A stretch of DNA of 26,529 nt from Gnetum montanum (Eukaryota > Streptophyta > Gnetopsida > Gnetales > Gnetaceae), in NCBI GenBank assembly GCA_015680685.1, contig MNCI01011956.1:310744-337272 (forward strand). Direction: 5' to 3'. The translations under genes and the position numbers were made by a program. Below are positions 8,344 through 18,786 of the stretch, piece by piece. Position 1 is the first letter of the stretch. Each line of letters opens with the position of its first letter. The notes beneath the pieces are model-generated. The model worked only from the letters and a program-made list of their open reading frames with translations, was not told the DNA's origin and ran no database searches.

Positions 8344-10177
8344 ACGTAGTTGGAAGAGGATAGATCAATAAAAGTTAAAAATAACCTTCAAACCAACATA
8401 TCTTGACCTTAAAACTCTTTTGGAACCTCTAGTGACCTTGCACTAGCAAATTGTAAGACAAAAGCAAGCCAAATCCCATTTCCACCTTGGGACTATGCTA
8501 AGGAATCCTAGAACTACACTAGCTAGTGTAGTTCTAGCATAGTGCCACCTCCAAAACACCAAAATAGATCACCAACATGTCAAATTAACTTTTAGAAGCA
8601 TCATCTCAACTTCAAAACCTCGCTAGAGACTTCAATGACCACTAAACCCTACAAACCAAGTCAAAAATTAACAGAAGTCAACCTACACCCCTTAACTACA
8701 CTAGCTAGCATAGTCCAAGGCTGTAGGATCAATCTAGAATCAATAAAACCATCAAAACTGATCATTTTATGCTTGAAACCTTAATTTTGAAAATTAGTGA
8801 TCTAAGAACTTAAAAACCTACTCAATCAACCATGAAATTTCACCAAAATTTAAATTTCATTTTGTGAATATGCTAGGGTAAGCTTGGACTACACTGGCTA
8901 GCATAGTCCTAGTGTAGTCATGGTCATAGGATGATTTCACTAGTGATTTGATACTCCAAATAGCCCAAAACCTGACTTAGAAACTCCAAAACCTTCTTTG
9001 GCCTTACCTAGCTACAATTCCACCTTCTTTTGATCTTGGAAATGTTAGATTTACCTCATCTACATTGAGGCCAAGCTCAACTACATTAGCCTACATAGTC
9101 CAAATGGGAAATCATCATTTCAATACTCAAACAACCCTTGAAATCAACCATCCTAAGTCAAAACCCTAGCTAGGAATACTAGTAACCCTAAGAATCCAAG
9201 AACCTAGTTGATTGACTGCAAAAATCAATAAAAAGTTAAGATTCACATCTTACTATACTAGAATAGGCCATGACTATGCTCGCCAACATAGTCCCAACAT
9301 AGTCATAATTGGGAACTAATGTAATTAATATCTTGTCACCCCAAATGACTTAAAAATTGACTTAAGACACCTACAATGTTGTTTGAAATTTCCTAGCCAC
9401 AATATCACCTTGTTTTGACCATGAGAATGCCAAATTCCATACATCTATTTTGAGTAAGCCTAGGACTATGCTACCTAGCATAGTCCCTTTCCCAAGATGG
9501 TTTAACCAGCACAATAGCACTCAAAATGGCCAAAAACTTGATTTTGGAAGCCTAGAATCCTGATATCCTAAAAATAACTATATTTTGACCTTTTTAAAAC
9601 ATAAAAACCCTAGCTTTTAGCTCAACTACACTAGAGTAACCCTCAACAATGTTGGCTAGTGTAGTCATGAGGTGTAGGTATCAAACCTTCACTTTTAGTA
9701 GCCTATTTTTGTTTGACTTTTAAATGGCCTATTCAGTCTTCCCTAAACCCTATGCTACCCTAGGAAGCTAATGGAACATCAATATCAACTCTAAAATTCC
9801 AAAACCTACTTTTCCCATGCATCTACATTGGAACTACGCTAGCCATCATAGTCCTAGTGTAGTCACTAGTATTTGCTTCATTTACAAATTCTCAGGAGTC
9901 AAATGATGTCAAAACTCATCAATATTCAATCCCAGTCCATTATGCTAGCCATACAAACCATTAGAAATCCAAAATTGGCCATAAAAAACCTAGGAAATCA
10001 TCTATTATTACCAACTATGTTGGGGCTTGTCCCAACTATGTTGGCTAATGAGTCCTACCTAAGCCCAGCATAGTCATAACAAAGGCCTTGATTTTGACTT
10101 GTTAGCCCTATAGACATATACCATGGCCCTCTAAGGCCTAAAATAGCAAAACATAATCCTGATTGACCAATATTGAT
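8344..10177. repeat. Degenerate ~192-bp tandem array with palindromic core (left arm)
   Basis: A core like ACTATGCTAGCCAACATAGTCC recurs with starts at about 8695, 8888, 9080, 9273 and 9465 (steps 193, 192, 193, 192), then near 9625, 9833 and 10014. Sequence between cores also aligns between units (for example 8888-9079 with 9273-9464), so this is a true tandem array. The whole block is colinear, in reverse complement, with about 22706-24600. It is AT-rich and almost free of CpG. It is cut at 8344 by the minus-strand retroelement. It may be part of a very long LTR or of an internal region; the window does not decide. Confidence 0.75.
8508..8537. repeat. 30-bp perfect palindrome
   Basis: Bases 8508-8537 equal their own reverse complement over all 30 positions, centred on CTAGCTAG at 8519-8526. 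Flanking ACTATGCTA (8492) and TAGCATAGT (8535) add a wider imperfect inversion. It is one unit core of the surrounding array. Confidence 0.85.
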
Positions 10178-11163
10178 CATGTTTTATCATATGTTTCCTA
10201 CCTTGATTGGTTTAACGTTATTTTGTAGTTTTTTAACTTGGTTTGACCTTTGTGTGCATTATTGACCATCATTGCCATATCATTTAATGTCATTTGGCTT
10301 TATTTTGGCATCATTTAACCCTCTTCCACTAAATGTTTTTGTTATTTGGTGTCACTCAACCTTGGAAAACTAGAATTAATAAAAACTTACATCATTAGAC
10401 CTCATTGTACCCTTGTTTTATCCTTGATAGCATCATTTGATGGGATGCAACCATCATTTGAGTTTCATTTGACATCAATTGTCACTATTTGACTATCATT
10501 TAGCCATACTCCATGTTAGTGGGCCTTGGGTCTATCCTACCCACTTTATTTTAACCTTTATGACCTAGGTTGACTATGTTCTAGCCTTGTTTGACATCTT
10601 TTAGGTGTGCTTGATCATTGTTAAGTTTTCATATATGTAGCTTTATTACATGATCATTAGCTTCTGGGTTCAGCCCATCTGCTCTATTCTATCTCCTATG
10701 ATTTTTTTTAGCATGGTTTAGCCTTGTTCAACCTTATTTAATGGTGCTTGAACATCATCAGACCATCATTTTATCTTAGTTTATTACCATTTGACCCAGT
10801 TTAGTCTTATTTCATGCTCTTTAGCCTTCAATACATCTTTTCATCCTTAAATCCCATTATATGACCTTTTTTGACCATGTTGTCCTTAATTGACATCATT
10901 GGATGGAGTTTGAACATCATTTAGTCTTTATTTGACTTCACTCTATCATCATTTGTCCCTCATTTAACCTTATCTAGCCTCTATTTCATCTTATCTATCT
11001 TTACTTACCTCCAGTAACCTTTAAGTGGCCTTACTTAAACCCTATCTAGCCTTTAGCTTAAAATATTTTGGCTATTGTTAGAGGATTTTACTTTATTTTG
11101 GCATTGTTTACTCATTTTATCTTACAAATGTCGCTTAATGTGCTTATGGTTGATATGCAAGAT
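10178..11163. repeat. AT-rich non-coding stretch with CATCATTTGAC-like words
   Basis: No gag or protease can be read here, although pol follows directly. Short words such as CATCATTTGA, CCATCATTTGA, ATCATTTAG and TATTTGAC recur many times (near 10267, 10312, 10433, 10452, 10490, 10885, 10915, 10950), suggesting a heavily decayed short-period repeat. The block is missing from the inverted copy on the right. Confidence 0.5.
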
Positions 11164-11502
11164 TAGAGTGTGAACATGTGGGAGCAATTTAGTGGACCTT
11201 TGAGTCTAAGTAAACCTCATGGTAATTTTGAACAATTTATCGAACTTAATTACCTAGATCTTAAGCCTAAGAGTCCAATCGACTACATAGCCTCAATAGA
11301 GAAGCTTGTAGAGTGGCCTAAAAACCTATTTAAAGCCCTTGATCTTGAGGTTGGCAATATCAGTAAGGACTCTCTAGTTGAGGTTCCTATCATCACACAT
11401 AGTGGTAAGGAGAAAATACTTAAATTAACTTTCTCACTAGAATCTCAACAAGCTCAAGGCATCACCAAGGTCCTTCAGGACAATCTTAAGGTCTTTGCCT
11501 AG

Positions 11503-12450
11503 TGATATGAAGATATACCAAGTCTTGACCCACACCTATTGCAACATAACATCATCCTCAATCCTAGCATCAGACCAGTTAAGCAAAAAGCTTACAAGAT
11601 TAGGCCAAATTTAGCCTTGGTAGTTTGTGATAAGATCACAAAATTATACCAAGCTAGTTTCATTAGATTTGTTGATTACATAGAATGGGTGTCCAACATA
11701 GTGGTAGTCCCTACGAAAAATGGGAGTATACATACATATATTAATTTCTGAGACTTGAATAAGGAAACCATCAAATATTATTTTCCTTTTCCTAGTATTG
11801 ACCAACTTATCGATACTACAGCTAGACACGCCTTGCTAGCCTTCATGGATGGGTTCTCAGGATACAACCAAATTAAGATTAACCCAAAACATCAACTTAG
11901 TATGACCTTCATGACCCCTTGGGGTACCTTTTGTTACACCATGATGTCATTTAGCCTAAAGAATGTAAGAGCAATCTACTTAAGAGCAATGATATATATC
12001 TTTAGTGATTATATACTAGGGTTTCTTAATGATTACATAGACTATATCATTGTTAAGTCCAAAGTGGCCAACAACCATGTGCATGACCTTGACCTTGTGT
12101 TGAAACAATGTCTTAAATATGAACTTAGGCTTAACCCCAGGAAGTGTGTCTTTGCTGTCAAAACTGGTAAGATGCTTGGTTTTGTAGTATCCAAAGTAGG
12201 AATATGCATTGATCCTAATATGGTTAAGGCCATATCAAACTTGGCAGCACCAACCAACCTTAAGGAGCTTTGGGGATTACAAGGTAGATTACAATTTATC
12301 CATAGGTTTATCACTAGGCCTACAAATAAGTTGCAATCCATGCAACACTTTCTTAATAAAGGAGTTCACTATGAGTGGACCACTCAATGCCAACAAGCCT
12401 TTGAAAACCTTAAGCAAGATTTGACACAATTACCAATGGTCTATCCACCC
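11503..12450 (+). pseudogene. Reverse transcriptase domain, inactive
   Basis: Seen in order: WVSNIVVVPTKNG (about 11686-11724), the conserved F-[R]-DLNK site with Arg replaced by TGA 11749-11751, FMDGFSGYNQI (about 11842), the MTFMTPWGTFCY strand (about 11905), and the catalytic box, which reads YIDY at 12034-12045 where active enzymes have two adjacent Asp. Then come RLNPRKCVF and GKMLGFVVSKVGI (about 12127-12204). The lost second Asp alone would abolish synthesis. In life this enzyme copies the element RNA into DNA from the tRNA primer. Confidence 0.85.
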
Positions 12451-12453
12451 TAA

Positions 12454-12840
12454 GAGGATAAGACTTTCAATGTCTACCTTGCTATCTCTAGCACATCCAT
12501 TGCCTCTCTACTCTATCAAACATAAGATGATGAAGAAGATCTTCCCGTATACTCCCTAAGCCATGCATTAATTTCCCATGAGACCTGATACATCAAGGTA
12601 GAGAAGTATTATTTTTCTCTAGAATTCTCATTGAAGAAGTGGTGGCACTACCTCTTTAGGAGCCAGGCCAATGTCATCTATAAGGATAATCTACTTAAAG
12701 CCATAACAACCAATATCTATGAAAATAGCTGTATTGCTCATTGGAAACCCATAAGATCCAAATTTGACCTTCATTAAATCTCTCAAGCATCAAAGAAAAG
12801 CCAACAAATATCAATAAAACTTACTACTTCACTAGTAGAA
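12454..12840 (+). pseudogene. RNase H domain (RT-connected), decayed
   Basis: After TAA 12451 the frame continues with FNVYLAISSTSIASLLYQ, then LPVYSLSHALISHET, VEKYYFSLEFSLKKWWHYL and SKFDL, which follow the usual order of the RNase H domain joined to gypsy RT. Stops lie at 12523, 12586 and 12775. Its role would be to remove RNA from RNA-DNA hybrids during reverse transcription. Confidence 0.75.
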
Positions 12841-12909
12841 GACCATGCAACCATAGATCCTGAATTCCCTAACAAGCATGTCAACATTGTTAACAATGTA
12901 CCTAAGGGC

Positions 12910-13296
12910 TATGAGGTGGTCATGCACTTTGATGAAGCTTTGACTACTCATGAGGTTAGTTTTTCTACCATCATAATACTCTTATCTGGTGAAATCCAAC
13001 CCTTCACTTATAGTTTCAAATTTCCATGTACCAACAAGGTAGCAAAGTATGAAGGATTGATCAAGGGAATGATGGTAGCCCATGACCAGGAAATAAAGCA
13101 TCTAACAATTAAAGATGATTAACAACTTGGGATTAACCAAGTAATAGAGGTTTACATATGTAAAGCCAAACATTTTCAACCTTATTGTGATTTAGGAAAG
13201 AAACTAATGCAACAATTTACAGACGTTAATATCCAACATGTTCCTTGAATTGAGAACACACTAACCGATGCCATTGCAATCTTAGCTCTCAATGTA
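12910..13296 (+). pseudogene. Second, archaeal-like RNase H domain
   Basis: MHFDEAL places the first acidic residue at about 12931. CTNKVAKYEGLIKGM gives the conserved Glu at 13051, and TIKDD the third acidic site at about 13114-13119, just before TAA 13120-13122. The tail VNIQHVP and ENTLTDAIA flank TGA 13246-13248. This spacing matches the extra RNase H that Tat-lineage elements gained between RNase H and integrase, so it fixes the lineage. Confidence 0.75.
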
Positions 13297-13399
13297 ATGC
13301 TTGATATGTTTAGTAAGTTACCTACCTTAACTAGGAACTATGTTATTCTCATCATGCAGAATACTAAGTATAACTTTGTAGCCTCCATTAGTAATGCCC

Positions 13400-14649
13400 C
13401 TCCACAAAAATGGTATGATAATATTAAGTTTTACATCATGCATAATGAATCTCTACAAGGCCTAACTACTTCTCAGAAGAACACTATATGTAAAAGATCA
13501 AAAAAATATGTCATTGTACATGATAACACATTATGTTGACAATTCTATGATGGCATATTAATAGTGTGCTTAGGAAAAATTGAGCTCACACAGTCCTTGA
13601 GCAAGTTCATGAGGGTGTATGTGACGGACATATAGGACCTAGAACTATGGCTACTAAGATTAGATGGCTAGGATATTACTGGCCTTATATGAAAAATTGT
13701 TGCCTGTAGAAGGTCAACACCTATGACACTTGTCAATAGCATAACAACCTAATACATGTGCAACCAACTAAGTTACACACTACTCGAATAACTTGGTCAT
13801 TTCAATGATGGGGGTTGGATATTATTGGACCTATAATGCCTAAGTTTTCCACATGGCATAACTTCATCATCACTACAATAGAATGCTTCACAAAGTGGGT
13901 TGAAGCTATTCCCCTAAGGAAAACAACATCTCAACAAGTCTATAGATTTATACTTGACAACATAGTAGCTTGTTTTGGCATACCTGTGATCATAATCATG
14001 AATAATGGACCATAGTTTAGTAGCCATGAAATGAAAGAATTTTGTCAAGACCTAGGCATTAAACATTTCTTTTCATCACCATACTACACTCAAGCCAATG
14101 GGAAAGTTGAAGCTAGTAACAAGGCCATCATAAAATTGCTAAAAAAGATGCTAAATAACATCAAACATAAATGGCATGACAGCTTGTCCATGCACTTTGG
14201 GCCCATTGAACAATCTATCAAACCACAACTAATGTAACCCCATATAGCCTAGTTTATGGTTCTAAAGCTATTTTTCCTCTTGAATTGTAGGTTCTATCAC
14301 TAAGGGTAGTTTTATCAGACTTCATCAATAATGAATAAAATAAGGAGCTAGGTACCATGGACCTAGACTTGGTGGAGGAGAAATAGGTACAAATGCTTAC
14401 TCACATCAAGTGATACCAAGAGAGGAAGAAACAAGAGCACCACGATAGCCTAAACAAAGGAAATATCAAGAGGAAGACCTACTCCTCAAACCTATCCTTG
14501 AGCATGTGGACAAATTCTCATCCAACTAGGAAGGACCTTTTTTGATCATGAAGATCTATGGCAATGGAGCCATTAAAATAGCAGATAGGGATGAGAATGA
14601 ATTGGCCAATCTAGTCAACCATTCCTATCTAAACCCTTATCACATCTAA
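13400..14649 (+). pseudogene. Integrase domain, catalytic and zinc residues lost
   Basis: The zinc-binding part begins HEGVCDGH (13608), with GYYWPYM, and then YDTCQ where CxxC is expected, so one Cys is now Tyr. The catalytic core has GLDIIGP with the first Asp at 13818-13820. The second Asp site reads Asn at 14001-14003 and is followed by TAG 14013-14015. The Glu of GKVEASN at 14109-14111 lies exactly 35 residues further on, as in D,D35E enzymes. The C-terminal part, in shifted frames, includes TPYSLVYGS (about 14237) and KIYGNGAIKIADRD (about 14550). The frame ends HI-stop at 14649. It once inserted the cDNA into chromosomes. Confidence 0.8.
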
Positions 14650-14712
14650 CACATTTTTTATAGGTATCAACATCAACATCCACAACCATAGTGACTAATA
14701 ACAAGTGATCCA

Positions 14713-17031
14713 ATATTCCATCCTTTATCTCTTTTGCATAAAAAATGAACTAAAAAACTTTATAACATCTATAATGCAAGATGCAAATTCCTTTTTGGTG
14801 TAATGATTATGACCTTGGATGGTCTAGTTTTTTGATTCTTTCATGTACCCCTATGCATTATATTATGACAACATAATTTCTTTGTCTTGTTTTGTTGTTC
14901 TCTTAGAGTTGTGTTTGCAAGATGAAGCCTAGAGTCATCGCAAAGGTGTAACTCATTGTAGTAGTAAGTCACCATGTGATCTTGACATGTAAGATTTGGT
15001 GTGTTCTACTATTTCAAGAGTGCTTGTTTCATAATCCCCATCATTTCTCCCTTAAAATCCAATCCCATAGCCTAATTATGACCTTCCTTTCCCTAAATAA
15101 CAATGGTAACCTATGTTTGACACTCATGCATTATGGCCATTTGACATCTCCTTCGTCATGCTCCACCATCAAGTTTATTGAATGTAATACATCTCATTCA
15201 ATGGGAAAACCAAATTCAAATAGGCCTTGGAAATGAAACTAGATGAAGGTTTCATCCCTTAAAAATGAAAAAGAAAATTTCCAAGAATCCAAATGGTTGA
15301 CGAGGATCAAAAGATAACCTAATGGCTCCAAACATGCAAAGGGAAAATCCTAACAGCTAAAGAAACTTTGAAGTGAGGTGTTGGTTCCTCACAAATATTA
15401 CTAAGAGATCAACACTTCAAAGCATGAAGCATGAAGCCATATTGGATCATGCAACATATTAGTTTCATATTGTACTAATGATGTCAACCTATGGAACTCA
15501 TCATGACCTTATTCCATTATCAAAAGCACTCTTTAGTATGGTTTGTCACTACAAGATCAAACATGGAGTGGAAATGCAATGATGGACCTGCAATGATGTT
15601 TTTCATTCTTTGTTAATGTCTCTCAAACATCAACAAAGAGGACCTAGAAAATGCATGTTATAATCTATAACCTTCACCATCCAAATTAAGGTAATATTTC
15701 ATTGTAAATGTAAGGTTTGTGGTCCATGAGCTTCAATCTTGCATACTTTAAATTTTTGAGGCTAAAAAATGCCTCATAACTTAATATTACCTAACTTCCA
15801 TGAAAAAAAAGCAATGTAATATCTATATTTAGGCTTGGGAAAGCTAAAAATTCCTTGGGCCCTACCAAATTTGGCATTTTCGTGGTTTTTTCTTGGTTTA
15901 TAGCCTCAACTATGCTGGAACCACCTACACCTAACATTGATGGTGTTGGGTTTTTCATTTCCCAATAATTCCAAACATAGTCATCACAAAACCCAATGTA
16001 AGAACTACAAGAACAACATTAGAGTCATTGAGTTTTTCATTTTCCCAGCAATGTCCATCCAATTGTGGTACCATGGCAAGCGTAGTCATCTTGAATTCCC
16101 AACAATCTTCACATGGCCAACATAGTCACCACATTTCCTAGCCAATTCTAGCATAGCTCTTCAAGGCTAGCGTAGTTGAGTTGAAGCAAGCATAGACACA
16201 AAAGTTTGTTTACTATTTTTAGTATCCAATGTGATTTTGATGGTCCTTGGGTGTCAAAACTTACCATAAATGGTCAACTATACTAGGGATTATGACCTAA
16301 AACACCTACAAATGGCATTAATCTATCAGCAATCATGGTAGAAATTTGCAACATAAATTCAACAATTCCAAAGCCTATAAAAGCTAAACTTGAACACTTC
16401 ATTTAGTTTTGGAACATTTTTGCAACTATACCATTGTAACAACCTTGAGCACCTAAAATCCATTTTTAACATTTTGGAAGACTTTTGAAAAGTAATTGAA
16501 ATCTACCTAAGCACCAAAGTCTCTCAGCATAGTCCCATTGTCACCAAAGTCAAACATCATTATTCACACAGTTAACACCCAAAAGCTACAAATCTGAGAA
16601 AAAACTAGATAGAGGCTATTGATGATTGGAGTTGGGAAGTACCTGGATCATGAAGTTCAACTGTAGAATACAACCTATCAACTCCAATAGGCTTCAAGCT
16701 TTATTCAAACAAGCTTCTTATGCATCTAGGCACAAAACTTGTACTCTTTGAACTCTACACTTTAAGCATTATGTTATTTTTTAATAAAATTTACAAGTTC
16801 ATTCATAGTGTAGATTCTATTCAAGTTTGATTCTATGTTTACTTTTATTCAAATATGTAATTTTATTTTCATTTTTTCATTTCCATTTTAGAAGTCCCTA
16901 GGTAATTGGCCAAATTGTCTAGGGTACCTAGAATCTTCTTTCTCATAGGCCATTGGGATTTAAGCTTAAAAAATATTTCTCCACCCAATATCTCTATTTT
17001 TTTCTAGTGATTGAATTTTTCAAGTGCAACA
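14713..17031 (+). mobile_element. LTR-like block downstream of pol (left arm, second part)
   Basis: The block follows pol by about 60 bp, has no coding potential and ends GTGCAACA at 17031. Its reverse complement matches 20547-22699 over the full length, and similarity stops in both copies exactly at CA (TGTTGC at 20547 on the right). A PBS-like site and a gag lie just after it. That is what an LTR end looks like. A start with TG was not identified, and the block may be only the distal part of a longer LTR that also includes 8344-10177. Bases of about 15880-16145 are absent from the right copy. Confidence 0.55.
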
Positions 17032-17040
17032 AAATCTTTG

Positions 17041-17054
17041 TTGGCTACTAGAAG
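17041..17054 (+). other. Decayed primer-binding-site-like sequence
   Basis: TTGGCTACTAGAAG lies 9 bp after the CA end at 17031 and resembles TTGGCGCTAGAAGG of the minus-strand element, with a one-base insertion and substitutions. Its place between an LTR end and a gag remnant supports the reading, but similarity is over few bases. Confidence 0.4.
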
Positions 17055-17127
17055 CATGATACAGACCACAAAGGTAGTCAGAATACACCATAGGTAATAA
17101 AGAGAAATCCACATCAGATAGCTTGAT

Positions 17128-17560
17128 ATGAATAACATTCCTAAATTGGAGGGAGGCCATAATTCTGATCCACAACATCATTTACAAGCCTTCCCTGATG
17201 CCTACACCTTGTAAAATATTGAAAGTAAGTGGTAAAAGCTTAAGCTCTTTTCTAGAACACTAATAGAAGAAGTTGAAAGTTGGTATAGATCATTAGCACT
17301 AGATTCAATCCACTGGTGATTCATAATGCTTGATCTCTTCAACAAAAAATACCAAACCCATTCAAGAGTATCCAATCTAAGAAAATAAGTCCAAGAATGA
17401 AATTAATAAAACTATGAATCCCTAGATGTACCTTTGGGTAGATTCTATTCTCTACTACATAGATGCCCAAGCCATGGATTTTCTTAAAAAGAGGAGCTTC
17501 ATCACATCATAGACGATCTTTATAAAAAAATGAGGAAAATCCTTGGGATCTATGCCCAAG
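17128..17560 (+). pseudogene. Gag remnant, Athila-like
   Basis: One plus-strand frame shows MNNIPKLEGGHNSDPQHHL, then KLKLFSRTLIEEVESWYRSL (17236 on), a FNKKYQTHSRVSNLRK helix, and GRFYSLLHRCPSHGF, the counterpart of the RRCPHHG box typical of Athila-type gag. At least eight in-frame stops interrupt it. It belongs to an element whose 5' LTR ends at 17031. It is not the missing gag of the pol at 11170, because it lies downstream of that pol and is of a different type. No protease or pol follows it. Confidence 0.6.
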
Positions 17561-18220
17561 GAAAATTATCAAAATTAAGATCCCATTGGATACAAAGGCT
17601 AATAAAACAAGTCACAAAAGAAGAAGAAGAGTTGTGTAAAAAAAAGAGCATAGAGGAATATAATTGTTATCCAATCCTTTGTAAAAAGAAAATGCATATT
17701 TATGATTAGGAAGAAGAGTAGCTCTTGATGAGTTGATTTCACTTAAAACCTTACCAATATAAAATTCCATGACTAATATTGAATCAAGGGTAGATAATAT
17801 GATGTGGACATCAAACAGGCCAAAGTAACATCTCTCCATTGATGGGATCTTTCTTTGGATTTTTGGCATGTTTGGAAGTTTTTTGGAACTATTTTGATAA
17901 CTTTAGGATGTTTCAAGCACTATGGGGACTTATTTGGAGGTGTCTAAAGGTTTGAAGCCTTGAAACAAGCATCTTTGTATTTTGGCCTTACAAAGGAGAC
18001 ATTCTATCTATAAGTGAGACATCCTATTTGTAAGTGAGATGTCCCATTTTTTTTATAGATATCTTCGTTAAGATGTATCACATGATTTGAAGACATCTAC
18101 TCTAAGACCTTTGCACTTGGGAAAGACATATCTAGTTTCTTGTAAACATCTCCCACAAATTTTAACAAACATTAAATTGAATGATAAATTAGAGGGACGA
18201 TGAAGAGACAAGGAGGAAAA

Positions 18221-18230
18221 TATATAAATA
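18221..18230 (+). promoter_or_regulatory. TATA box (TATATAAATA)
   Basis: A strong TATATAAATA match in otherwise mixed sequence, followed by a purine-rich stretch with repeated GAGTCTA words. It would drive plus-strand transcription of the possible LTR element; no transcript evidence is available. Confidence 0.4.
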
Positions 18231-18278
18231 GACTTCTTAGGCCTTTAATTTGATTAATAGAGTTTAGAGAAACAAATG

Positions 18279-18381
18279 GAGAGTCTAAAGAGAGTCTAGA
18301 GAAAGAAATAGAGAGTCTAAAGTGAGTCTAGTGTGTGTGTGTGTGTGTGTGTGTGCGCGTGCGGGCATGTGTGTGTGTGTA
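18279..18381. repeat. GAGAGTCTA repeats followed by (GT)n microsatellite
   Basis: Four copies of a GAGTCTA word in 18279-18330 run into an alternating GT tract (18330-18354), a GCGCGTGCGGGC interruption and a second GT tract to about 18380. This is simple-sequence DNA. Confidence 0.85.
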
Positions 18382-18609
18382 GGGAGTTAAGATAATAATA
18401 GAAGGAGAGATAGAGTCTTGTCAAGGTGCCTTGATGATCATCTTTATTTGTATGTGATTTCTTTGATTGAGTGTGTGACAGTTAGATTGAACCTCTTATC
18501 TATCCTTGGGAATTGTGCTTCCTTTCATATGTATATTATTCATTTGAGCAAGAATAAAGCTTTCATTTTCTTTTATTATTCAACAAACCAAAATTACCCC
18601 TATTTCTAG

Positions 18610-18786
18610 CTAGACCCTTATGGATATTATGTTCAACAACTTGTTTCTCCTAATGATTCTACTTCCCATGCCTCAACTCATTACTACTACTCTCTTGAAT
18701 ACCATCAACCCACATCTCCTATGGGATTATCATCCCATGCCTCTCATCATCTGTCACATCCTCAATACTCTCATACTTCCCTTTAA
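18610..18786 (+). pseudogene. Short open stretch, Ser/His/Tyr/Pro-rich, unknown
   Basis: The frame is open for 58 codons between TAG 18607-18609 and TAA 18784-18786 and reads LDPYGYYVQQLVSPNDSTSH and similar, unusually rich in His, Ser, Tyr and Pro. Such composition is seen in disordered gag N-termini, and the stretch lies just after a possible LTR, but I recognise no family. Chance is a serious alternative. Confidence 0.2.

Larger units (their letters stand above)
11170..14649 (+). pseudogene. Tat-lineage pol pseudogene: RT, RNase H, second RNase H, integrase
   Basis: One plus-strand frame can be followed from 11170 to about 13580, then through frameshifts near 13580 and 14190 and another in about 14420-14520, to TAA 14647-14649. 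Domain order is protease-RT spacer, RT, RNase H, second (archaeal-like) RNase H, integrase. The second RNase H is the mark of the Tat lineage. The frame carries many nonsense codons (11500, 11749, 12451, 12523, 12586, 12775, 13120, 13246, 13537, 13707, 13737, 13806, 14013). Several TGA codons stand where the family has Arg, as expected of CGA to TGA decay. Gag and protease are not found upstream. It cannot make active enzymes. Confidence 0.85.
17869..18585 (+). mobile_element. Possible LTR of another retroelement (717 bp)
   Basis: The stretch begins TGTTTGGAAG and ends TTCAACA. Inside are a TATA box (18221-18230) and an AATAAA (18553-18558) in the right order for U3, R and U5 on the plus strand. 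No second copy is in the window and no clear target duplication or PBS is visible, so it may be a solo LTR or a plain promoter-like region. Confidence 0.3.

Noticed and set aside
8344-10177. Centromeric satellite
   Set aside because: Unit divergence is high and the array is colinear with a copy inside an LTR-element context, so it is better read as part of that repeat.
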